From Novosphingobium profundi (GTDB taxonomy: Bacteria > Pseudomonadota > Alphaproteobacteria > Sphingomonadales > Sphingomonadaceae): a stretch of DNA of 64,000 bases. A program made the translations under genes and the position numbers. Shown in pieces: positions 36,562 to 44,148 of the stretch. The DNA lies in NCBI RefSeq assembly GCF_018491765.1, contig NZ_JABWCU010000005.1:124001-188000 (forward strand), written 5' to 3'. The notes beneath the pieces are model-generated. The model was not told the origin of the DNA. It saw nothing but the letters and a program-made list of their open reading frames with translations, and did not search any database. Within the stretch, counting starts at the first letter, position 1. Each line of letters starts with the position of its first letter.

Positions 36562-36774
36562 GTGGGCATCGTGAACATTGACGACGAACTGCACGAGCAG
36601 GTGCGTCGGGCGAGCAAGGTTTCGGGCCGCTCGATCAACGCGCAGGCGGCGTTCTGGATCAAGGTCGGAATGCTGTGCGAGCTCGAGCCGACGCTGACTT
36701 TCAACCAGATCATGGAGCGCGAACTGGCCAAGGCCGGCGTGGCGCCACCCCCGCTGATGGAGCGCGTGGCATGA
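36562..36774 (+). CDS. ParD-like ribbon-helix-helix protein
   Basis: 70 aa, GTG start. Begins VNIDDELHEQVRRASKVSGRSINAQAAFWIKVG, a short beta strand then two helices as in the ParD-like family (Pfam ParD_like), followed by a C-terminal tail QIMERELAKAGVAPPPLME. No ParE/RelE-type toxin gene follows; its stop overlaps the start of map (ATGA at 36771-36774). Likely a dimeric DNA-binding regulator of its own operon and hence of methionine aminopeptidase; I know this pairing from other proteobacteria. Regulation by the palindromes just upstream is inferred. Confidence 0.8.
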   Translation: MGIVNIDDELHEQVRRASKVSGRSINAQAAFWIKVGMLCELEPTLTFNQIMERELAKAGVAPPPLMERVA

Positions 36775-37577
36775 GGGGGCGGGTCGTCCCCAAGGCGGCC
36801 TGGGAGGTCGAGGTCATGGCTGAGGCCGGGCGGCTGCTGGCCTCGGTCTTCACGCGGATCGACGCGGTGGCGCTCGCGGGCAAGTCGACGCTCGAGATCG
36901 ACGCCCTGGTCGAGCGCTACATCGTCGACGAGCTCCAGGCACGCCCTGCGAGCAAGGGGCAGTACGGCTTCAAGTTCGTGCTCAATTCCTCGATCAACAC
37001 GGTGGTCTGCCACGGCGTGCCGAGCGCGCGCGACATCCTCGAGGACGGCGACATCGTCAACTTCGACATCACGCTGGAAAAGGGCGGCTACATCGCCGAT
37101 TCGAGCAAGACCTACATGGTCGGCGAAGTCTCCGGCCCTGCGCGACGGCTTGTTCTGAGCACTTACGAGGCGCTGTGGAAGGGCATTCGCCAGGTCCGTC
37201 CGGGCGCGCGGCTGGGCGACATCGGCTACGCCATCGAGCGCTATGCGAAGAAGGCGGGCTATTCGGTGGTGCGTGAATATTGCGGCCACGGCATCGGCCA
37301 GGAGATGCACGAGGATCCGCAGGTCCTCCACTTCGGCAAGCCGGGCACCGGCCTCGTACTGGAAGAGGGCATGACCTTCACGATCGAGCCGATGCTCAAC
37401 CAGGGCCGGCGCGGGGTCTACCAGGAAGATGACGGCTGGACGGTCAAGACGCTCGACGGCGGGCTCTCCGCGCAGTTCGAGCACACCGTCGCGGTGACCC
37501 GCACGGGTGTGCGCGTACTGACGCTGCGCCCCGAGGAAAAGGGGATGATCGAAAGGCTGGAGGCCGTCTCGGCCTGA
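36771..37577 (+). CDS. map: Type I methionine aminopeptidase
   Basis: 268 aa, starting at the ATG overlapping the ParD-like stop. All five metal ligands are present: Asp99 (VNFDI), Asp110 (YIADSSKTY), His173 (GHGIGQEMHE), Glu206 (TIEPMLN) and Glu237 (FEHTV), offset by two from E. coli MAP; His81 in CHGVPS matches the substrate-binding His. Removes N-terminal Met from nascent proteins. No N-terminal zinc-finger extension. Co-expression with a DNA-binding ParD-like protein suggests a regulated, perhaps second, map copy rather than the housekeeping one. Confidence 0.95.
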   Translation: MRGRVVPKAAWEVEVMAEAGRLLASVFTRIDAVALAGKSTLEIDALVERYIVDELQARPASKGQYGFKFVLNSSINTVVCHGVPSARDILEDGDIVNFDITLEKGGYIADSSKTYMVGEVSGPARRLVLSTYEALWKGIRQVRPGARLGDIGYAIERYAKKAGYSVVREYCGHGIGQEMHEDPQVLHFGKPGTGLVLEEGMTFTIEPMLNQGRRGVYQEDDGWTVKTLDGGLSAQFEHTVAVTRTGVRVLTLRPEEKGMIERLEAVSA

Positions 37578-37589
37578 CCCCGAACGATC

Positions 37590-37646
37590 GGGAAACGGGC
37601 GCGCGCGGCTTGGCCTTGTGCCAGGCCCTGCGCGCGCCCGCTTCCC
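37590..37646. terminator. Terminator between convergent map and phoD-like genes
   Basis: GGGAAACGGGCGCGCGC (37590-37606) pairs with GCGCGCGCCCGCTTCCC (37630-37646), a 17-bp stem with one mismatch and a loop that itself contains GGCCT/AGGCC. TTTG follows on the plus strand. Confidence 0.7.
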
Positions 37647-37671
37647 TTTGTCCGCGGGCCGTTCCCCCTGG

Positions 37672-39309
37672 TCAGGCCGCGGCGAACCGGCGCGTGCCCC
37701 ACGCGACGGTGCGTTCTTCGCTGGTCACGCCCGCACTCGTGCGCGTCGCGATCGTGCTCAGGAAATGCCAGGAGCCGCGCACCCGCTCGGGCGTGAGGTC
37801 GAGCGAGACGTAGCCACGCCGGCTGGTGTCGCACAGCGAGAGTCCCGGATTGGCCGACTGGAGCGCGCGCGCGACGGTCTGTGGCGAAGTGCCGGGCAGA
37901 TAGGTCTCGTAGCCGGGTGAGGTGACCGAGTGGCCCGCGTACTCGACCCCGACCGGGGCGCCGTCGACCGACAGGTTCTGACCCCAGGCGTTGTGGCTGT
38001 CGCCCGAGAGCACGACGAGATTGGCCTCGGCCTCGCGCGCGGCGCGCAGCAGGCGGGTGCGCGCGGCGGGGTAGCCGTCCCAGCTGTCCATGTTGATGGG
38101 CAGCCCCACCTTGCTGGCCGCGACGATTGCCTGGAGTGCCTGGCGCACCTGTTCGGGCGCGTCGCGGGGGCTGAGCGAGGCCATGTCGGCGGGCGCCTTG
38201 AGAGGCCCCATAACGATCTGCTGGGCAAGCACCTGCCAGCGCGTGCCGCTCTTCGCGGACCCGGCGATGGCGCCGTTCAGCCAGGCTTCCTGCTTCGCGC
38301 CCATGAGCGTGCGCGCCTCGTCTTGCCAGGGGCCGTCGCGAAAGGCGAGGAGCGCCTGGCCGACATCGGCTTGCCCCGCCATCGCGGCACCTAGCTCAAG
38401 CTGTTTGACGCGCCCCGTGATGCGGGTTTCGGGGCGGAAGATCGTGGCCAGCGAGCCGATCTGGAAGCTGTCGTAGAGCGCGTCGGAGACCGGCATCCAC
38501 TCGCGGTAGGCCTTTTCGGCGGCTGCCTTGCGCGCGGACCAGGGCCCTTCGGTGTCGCTCTGGTGATTTTCCGCGCCGCCCATCCAGGCGTCGTTGGCGA
38601 ATTCGTGGTCGTCCCATTGCGCGAGCATCGGCAGGCGCTGGTGGAGCGCGCGCAGATCGGGGTCGAGGCGGTACGAGGCGTAGCGCAGGCGGTAGTCGGC
38701 GAGGCTGAGAATCTCGTGGTCGGGCTCGACCGAACGGCCCGGCGCGGGGTGCTCGGGATAGTGGCCATTGGGGCCGTATTCGTAGAAATAGTCGCCGACG
38801 TGGATGACGAGGTCGAGATCCTTGCGCGCGGCGGCGTGGCCATAGGCGTTGAACCAGCCGAAGGGCATGTTCGAGCACGAGAACAGGCCGATCCCGAAGC
38901 GCGCGATGTCGCCCGTGGGCAGGGTCCGGGTGCGCCCGGTCTCGCTCATCGTGCCGTCGGGCGAGATGAAGCGGTAATGGTACCAGCGGTCGGGTTCGAG
39001 CCCGGTAACGACCAGCTTGGCGCAGTTGTCGTGCGCGGGCGAGGCTGTGACCTCGCCGCCGGAGACGACTTTGGCGAAGGCCTCGTCGGTGGCGACCTCG
39101 CAGCGCAGCGTGGTCTCGCCCGAGCCGACGTAGCGCGTCCACAGCAGCACCGAATGGCCGGTGGGCTCGCCGCTCGCCACGCCGTGGGTGAACCCGCGCG
39201 CGGCGAGGATCGCGGCGAGAGCCGAACTGGAGAAGCCGGGCGTGGAGAGGGCGGCAAGCCCGAAGGCCCCGGCCCTGATGAGCAGGCGACGATCGACGCT
39301 AAGGGTCAT
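37672..39309 (-). CDS. PhoD-family alkaline phosphatase/phosphodiesterase, Tat-exported
   Basis: 545 aa. Tat-like N-terminus VDRRLLIRAGAFGLAAL. An N-terminal Ig-like domain (HGVASGEPTGHSVLLWTRY) precedes the metallophosphatase core: GLFSCSNMPFGWFNAY, VIHVGDYFYEYGPNG (Asp and Tyr), WDDHEFAND, and VVLSGDSHNAWGQNL, the standard PhoD metal ligands. Known family: Ca/Fe-dependent phosphomono- and diesterases in the periplasm. It lies 28 nt downstream of a TonB receptor on the same strand, so probably an operon for organophosphate or phytate-like substrates (inference). Confidence 0.88.
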   Translation of the reverse strand: MTLSVDRRLLIRAGAFGLAALSTPGFSSSALAAILAARGFTHGVASGEPTGHSVLLWTRYVGSGETTLRCEVATDEAFAKVVSGGEVTASPAHDNCAKLVVTGLEPDRWYHYRFISPDGTMSETGRTRTLPTGDIARFGIGLFSCSNMPFGWFNAYGHAAARKDLDLVIHVGDYFYEYGPNGHYPEHPAPGRSVEPDHEILSLADYRLRYASYRLDPDLRALHQRLPMLAQWDDHEFANDAWMGGAENHQSDTEGPWSARKAAAEKAYREWMPVSDALYDSFQIGSLATIFRPETRITGRVKQLELGAAMAGQADVGQALLAFRDGPWQDEARTLMGAKQEAWLNGAIAGSAKSGTRWQVLAQQIVMGPLKAPADMASLSPRDAPEQVRQALQAIVAASKVGLPINMDSWDGYPAARTRLLRAAREAEANLVVLSGDSHNAWGQNLSVDGAPVGVEYAGHSVTSPGYETYLPGTSPQTVARALQSANPGLSLCDTSRRGYVSLDLTPERVRGSWHFLSTIATRTSAGVTSEERTVAWGTRRFAAA

Positions 39310-39337
39310 GGCAGGTTCCTTCGGACGTGGCAGGAGG

Positions 39338-41662
39338 TCAGTAGCGCGCGGTGAATTCGATGCCGTAAGTGCGCGGCTCGGCGGGAATGTAGGTGGGGTA
39401 GCCGAAGGCCCCGCCGGTGTTGCCCGCGTCCATGATGTAGCGCTTGTCGGTCAGGTTCTTGGCCCAGCCGGTGAGCGTGTAGCGGCCATCGGCGAACGAG
39501 GCCCCACCGCGCAGGTTGACGAGCGTGATCGGATCCTGGCTGGTAGCCTCGCTGTTGGGGATCTCGAAGTAGATCTTCGAGCGGTAGGTGACCGTCGGTG
39601 TCAGGAACAGGCGGGTGTTCTCGTCCAGCGGCAGCTGGAGGTTGAGCCCCGCCGCCCATTGCCACTTTGGCTGGAGGCGGAACTGGTCGCCCGCGTATTC
39701 GCCGTTGGAGGCCTTGTCGTCGATCCCGCCCGCGATATAGCCGAAGTTGGCGAAGGCGCCGAGCCAGGACGCGAACTGGGCATTGAGCTCGCCCTCGACG
39801 CCGATGTTGGTGGCCGAGCCTGCGCTCTTGGTCTCGCTGACGCCGGTCGAGGTGTTGGTGACGGTGACCTGGAAGTTGCTGTAGTCGTCATAGTAGACGC
39901 CCAGCGACCCCGTGAAGATGCCCATGCGGCCCTTGATACCCGCTTCGTAGTTCCACACCGTCTCGTTGGGAACGTTCGTCAGCTTGACGTTGTAGAGGCC
40001 GTCCGAATAGAGCGAGCCCACGCTGCTGCCCGAACTGGCGAGCTGGACTACCGGCGAGCGGCGCCCTTCGGATACCGTCGCGTAGAGGTTGAGGTCGGCG
40101 TTGACGCGGTAGAGCGCGTTGAAGCGCGGCAGCAGCGCGGAATAGGAGCGGGTGGCGGCGATCACCTCGCCCTCGGTGTCGACGATCGGCAGGAGCTGCT
40201 GGCCATAGACCGGCGCCGCGGGCTGGTAGGTCGAAAAGCCCGAGCGGCGCTTCTCGATCAGCACGCGCGCACCGGCAGTCAGCTCGAGGCGGGGGCCGGC
40301 CTTGAAGGTCACGTCGCCGAACATCGACCAGGTCTGGTTCTTGCCCTCGTTCCGGTACCAGCTCGAATAGGGCAGTTCGCTGTAGGCGCCGCCGCTGGCG
40401 TAATAGGTGGTCGCGGCCGCGGTGACGGTGTTGTCGCCCGCTACGCAGCCCAGGCCCGGAATGATCTGGGCCGAACATTGCAGGAAGGTGCCGACCTCGC
40501 TGGAGAAGGGCACGTACTGGAAGCTCTTCTCGACATAGTAGTTCCAGCCGAAGGAGGCGCGCCAGACCGGGTCCTGGTAAGTGAAGCGGCCTTCGTGGCT
40601 GGCGTCCCAGCCCTTGGCGTGTTCGGCGAATTCGAGGTACCAGGCGGCCGAGCCGTCGGCGTCGAACACCTCGGTGGCGTCGAAGTGGCGGTAGCCGTTG
40701 ACGGTGGTGAAGTTCCAGCCGTCCGCGAAATCCCAGCTCGTGGTGAAGTTGACGTCGTAGACATCGCGCGTGAGGCCCAGCTTGTCCGAGCCGAGCAGCT
40801 CGGCGGAATAGGGCGAGCCGCCCAGGTACGCCGCGCCGTAGATGCCGTCCAGCGAAGTCGAGCCGAGCGACTGGCTGAGGAACGGCGTTCCCGAATTGCG
40901 CTGGCGGTCGTAAGTGACGATGAGGTCGGCGGTGAAGTTGCTGGCGGGCGTGAAGCGCAGCGAACCGCGCAGGCCAAGTTGGTCCTTGGCGTAGAGGTCG
41001 TCCTGGTCGGGGGCGAGGTTCTCGACGTAGCCGTCGCGCTTGAGCCACTGCCAGGCCAGGCGTGCGGCGATCACGTCGTTGCCCGCGTTGACGAAGCCTT
41101 CAAGCTTGGTGGCATCGTAGTTGCCATAGCCGCCGGTGACCGAGGCCGAGACGCCGGGCTCGGGCTTCTTCGAGATCAGCGAGATCGCGCCGATCGTCGC
41201 GGCGGTGCCGAACAGCGTTGCCTGCGGGCCCTTGACCACTTCGATGCGGTCCATGTCGTAGCTGCCCTGGTAGGCCCCGCGCGAACGCGAGATGTCGACG
41301 CCGTTGTAATAGAGCGTGACGCGCGGGCTTTCCTGCGAGGAGCCGCTGTCCGAGGTGATGCCGCGGATCACGAAGCCGGGGTTGTTGGCGCTCTGGATCT
41401 GGACATTGAGGCCGGGCACGTAGGCCGACAGTTCGCCCATGTCGGTGATGCCGAGCTGTTCGAGGCGCTCGCCGGTCACCGCGCTCAGCGTGATCGGCAC
41501 GTCGATCGCGCGCTGGCGCACCTTCTGCGCGGTGACGATGATCTCGGCGCTGTCGGTCGCGTCGGCGAGCGTGCCTTCGCCCTCTTCGGCCCGCGCGCCG
41601 GCGCTGATCGCCAGGAGCGACGAGCCGGCCACGAAGAGCGAGGCAAGTGTCTGGAATTTCAC
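39338..41662 (-). CDS. TonB-dependent receptor linked to PhoD
   Basis: 774 aa from a GTG at 41662, chosen because AGGGG precedes it and the signal peptide begins immediately (KFQTLASLFVAGSSLLAISAGARA); longer in-frame starts give an improbable Arg/His leader. TonB box AEIIVTAQK, plug (AIDVPITLSAVTGERLEQLG, ELSAYVPGLNVQ, VIRGITSDSGSSQ, IEVVKGPQATLFGTAATIGAIS) and a barrel ending FTARY. The IDVPITLSAVTG plug type is the sphingomonad expanded group with small or varied ligands. Pairing with PhoD hints at a phosphorylated organic ligand. Confidence 0.9.
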   Translation of the reverse strand: MKFQTLASLFVAGSSLLAISAGARAEEGEGTLADATDSAEIIVTAQKVRQRAIDVPITLSAVTGERLEQLGITDMGELSAYVPGLNVQIQSANNPGFVIRGITSDSGSSQESPRVTLYYNGVDISRSRGAYQGSYDMDRIEVVKGPQATLFGTAATIGAISLISKKPEPGVSASVTGGYGNYDATKLEGFVNAGNDVIAARLAWQWLKRDGYVENLAPDQDDLYAKDQLGLRGSLRFTPASNFTADLIVTYDRQRNSGTPFLSQSLGSTSLDGIYGAAYLGGSPYSAELLGSDKLGLTRDVYDVNFTTSWDFADGWNFTTVNGYRHFDATEVFDADGSAAWYLEFAEHAKGWDASHEGRFTYQDPVWRASFGWNYYVEKSFQYVPFSSEVGTFLQCSAQIIPGLGCVAGDNTVTAAATTYYASGGAYSELPYSSWYRNEGKNQTWSMFGDVTFKAGPRLELTAGARVLIEKRRSGFSTYQPAAPVYGQQLLPIVDTEGEVIAATRSYSALLPRFNALYRVNADLNLYATVSEGRRSPVVQLASSGSSVGSLYSDGLYNVKLTNVPNETVWNYEAGIKGRMGIFTGSLGVYYDDYSNFQVTVTNTSTGVSETKSAGSATNIGVEGELNAQFASWLGAFANFGYIAGGIDDKASNGEYAGDQFRLQPKWQWAAGLNLQLPLDENTRLFLTPTVTYRSKIYFEIPNSEATSQDPITLVNLRGGASFADGRYTLTGWAKNLTDKRYIMDAGNTGGAFGYPTYIPAEPRTYGIEFTARY

Positions 41663-41921
41663 GATGGTGTCCCCTGAAAAATTGTCCGCCAGCATCGAAT
41701 GCAGCGCTCCCCTATCGTGTCTGTGTGACAGATCGGCGACCCTTGCCGAGAGGAGGCTGTGGCAATCGAATGCAGGCTTGCGGTAGATATGAAATCGCAC
41801 GAGGGCACGCGCTCTAGCGGTGGAATTGCGGATAAGTCGATGTCCGGAGCCCAATTTCTTTGACCTTGTCCGGTCAAGACGGGCAGTTCTTCGTCAGGTC
41901 ACACTGTATATCGGACATTGC

Positions 41922-43406
41922 ATGCGTTCTGTTCTCTTGCCGTCCTGGCTCGCGTTGTCGCTCGTACTTGCCGGGTGCGGAGGAGGTGGAAGCGGCTCTG
42001 CGTCCTCCGGGGGCACGAGCGCCACGCCAACCCCTTCGCCCACGCCCACGCCCACGCCGACCGCGACGGGCTCGGCCTGCGCGCTGGCCGATCGCGATGC
42101 CTGGGCGCTCGCGCAATTGCAGGAGTGGTACCTGTTCCCCGACCTGCTCGACACCACGGTCGATCCCGCGGCCTATTCCAGCCTCCAGGATTACATCGAT
42201 GCGGTGGTCGCCCCGGCCCGTGCCCAGTCGAAGGACCGCTATTTCACGTATGTGACCTCGATCGCGGAAGAGAACGCCTACTACGCTTCGGGTGAAACGG
42301 CGGGCCTTGGTGTGCGGCTGGGTTTCGATGCGACTTCGGCGCGGCTCTTCGTGATCGAGGCCTACGAGACCGGCCCCGCCTATGCCAAGGGCTTCGCGCG
42401 GGGAACCGAGATCGTGGCCATCGGCACCAGCACCTCTAACCTGCAGAGCGTGTCCTCGCTCTACGCAAGCGGGGGTGTGGACGCCATCAGCGCGGCGATG
42501 GGGGGATCGAGCGCGGGCACCACGCGGGTCTTCCAGATCCGTCAGCTCGACTCGACGCTTTCCACGGTCAGCGTGACCAAGAAGACCTTCACGCTCGATC
42601 CCCTGTCTCCGACTTATGGCTACAAAGTGCTGACCAGCAACGGGCGCAAGGTCGGCTACGTCAACTTGCGGACATTCGTGACGAGCGCAGAGACGGCGCT
42701 GCGCGAGGCCTTCGCGGCCTTTCGCGCGCAAGGCGTGAGCGAGGTGGTGGTCGACTTGCGCTACAACGGGGGTGGACTGATCTCGGTCGCGAACACCTTC
42801 TCCAACTTGCTCAACGCGGGCCGGACGGGTCAGGTCCTGAGCTACACGAGCTTCCGCCCGTCCAAATCGAGCAACGACGAGACGGCGTACTTCGCGACCG
42901 AGGATTCGGCGATCGCGGCGACGCGCGTGGCCTTCATCGCGAGTAGCGGCACCGCATCGGCGAGCGAACTGGTGATGAACGCGCAGAAACCCTACCTGCC
43001 TTCGGGCGCGGCGCTCATCGGGACGAACACCTACGGCAAGCCGGTGGGACAGGTCGGGCTCGACTACACGGCCTGCGACGACCGTCTGCGGGTGGTCGCG
43101 CTCAAGACCGAGAACGCCGATCACGAAGGCGACTACTACACCGGGCTCGCCGCGAACTATCCCGCGACGTGCCAGGCCGGCGACGATATTTCCTATGCTT
43201 TGGGAGATCCGCAGGAAGCCTCGCTCAAGGCGGCGCTGGGCTATCTCAACGGCGAGAGTTGCACCGCGATCGGCGCTACGACATCATCTGCATCTGCGCG
43301 TACGAGCGCGCAATCGCTGTCGACGTCGAGCCTGCGTGCGGTCCGCCAACCGCTCGAGGCGAAAGATCCCAACTTCGCGCAGCGCGAACTTCCGGGCCTG
43401 TTCTGA
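41922..43406 (+). CDS. S41 (C-terminal processing) peptidase, lipoprotein
   Basis: 494 aa from the ATG at 41922. The lipobox LVLAGC gives a lipid-anchored mature N-terminus, then Gly/Ser and a Thr-Pro repeat tether. The N-terminal helical domain has LQEWYLFPDLLD, a PDZ-like region follows (GLGVRLGFDATSARLFVIEAYETGPA), and the S41 core starts at KVGYVNLRTFV, with VVDLRYNGGG, nucleophile Ser in SSGTASASELVMNA, and the general-base Lys in GTNTYGKPVGQ. Role: cell-envelope proteolysis; target unknown. Divergent from the TonB receptor. Confidence 0.9.
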   Translation: MRSVLLPSWLALSLVLAGCGGGGSGSASSGGTSATPTPSPTPTPTPTATGSACALADRDAWALAQLQEWYLFPDLLDTTVDPAAYSSLQDYIDAVVAPARAQSKDRYFTYVTSIAEENAYYASGETAGLGVRLGFDATSARLFVIEAYETGPAYAKGFARGTEIVAIGTSTSNLQSVSSLYASGGVDAISAAMGGSSAGTTRVFQIRQLDSTLSTVSVTKKTFTLDPLSPTYGYKVLTSNGRKVGYVNLRTFVTSAETALREAFAAFRAQGVSEVVVDLRYNGGGLISVANTFSNLLNAGRTGQVLSYTSFRPSKSSNDETAYFATEDSAIAATRVAFIASSGTASASELVMNAQKPYLPSGAALIGTNTYGKPVGQVGLDYTACDDRLRVVALKTENADHEGDYYTGLAANYPATCQAGDDISYALGDPQEASLKAALGYLNGESCTAIGATTSSASARTSAQSLSTSSLRAVRQPLEAKDPNFAQRELPGLF

Positions 43407-43475
43407 ACGCCCGATCCGGACGCCCGTTCGCAACGCCCGTTCACAACGATTGCCCGGCGCGCAGGTAAAAGTGCT

Positions 43476-43895
43476 TCAGCAGGCGTGAAGCGGACGGGTT
43501 CCGGTGTCGGGGCGACGGCAGAGGCGGCTTTCCACCTGGCCGCCGAGCGTGCTCGCCATGTCGCCGTTTCGGCGCTGGTTGGCCACGCCGATGTAGGCGA
43601 GGTCGAGCGGGTGTGACAGGCGCACGCCGAACTCCTGGCCCTGCACCCAGCGCACGTGGCCCTTCATGTTGGCCGTTCCGGGCAGGTCGAGCTCGATGAT
43701 CTCGCCTTCGCGGGGGAGAAAGGACTTGCTGGCCAGGCACATGCCGTTTTGCGAGACGTTGCGCACCATGACCGGCTCGCTGCGCATTCCAGGAAGGGTC
43801 ATGACCGCGCGCATCAGCGTGCGCTGACGTGGCTCGCGATCAAGGAGAATCCCGTTTTCCGGGGCGATGAACTCGGTGTCGAAATGTGCCTCCAC
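43476..43895 (-). CDS. PilZ-domain protein
   Basis: 139 aa. GTG start with AGGAGG 6 nt upstream. The PilZ region runs from REPRQRTLMRAVM (an RxxR-like cyclic-di-GMP contact, but not the textbook RxxxR) to VRNVSQNGMCLASKSF (D/NxSxxG motif met as NVSQNG), then IIELDLPGTANMKGHVRW and QEFGVRLSHP. Likely binds cyclic-di-GMP or is a degenerate PilZ adaptor. Single-domain cytoplasmic protein divergent from relA/spoT; partner unknown. Confidence 0.82.
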   Translation of the reverse strand: MEAHFDTEFIAPENGILLDREPRQRTLMRAVMTLPGMRSEPVMVRNVSQNGMCLASKSFLPREGEIIELDLPGTANMKGHVRWVQGQEFGVRLSHPLDLAYIGVANQRRNGDMASTLGGQVESRLCRRPDTGTRPLHAC

Positions 43896-44148
43896 GTCAA
43901 ACCTCCTTGCTTACCAGCACGATGATGAAATCGATCTCTCAGGCCTTATAGGATGGCTTAGCCGGGCTCCGTAACGGTTAACCGAAAGATAGCGATGTTT
44001 GCGTTGAAAACGATTGAATGGGTGGGGCGGCCGGAGTTATTTTCGATCGGGACGTCCCCAGCCGGGGAAACCGAGTGATTGCAAAGACTGCACCTGGCTG
44101 TGGGAAGGCTTGCCGAATGCCAAAAAATCATCACATGACGTTGGAACG

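Noticed and set aside
36562-36774. Classical ParDE toxin-antitoxin module
   Set aside because: No ParE/RelE-like or other small toxin gene is adjacent on either side; the coupled gene is map.
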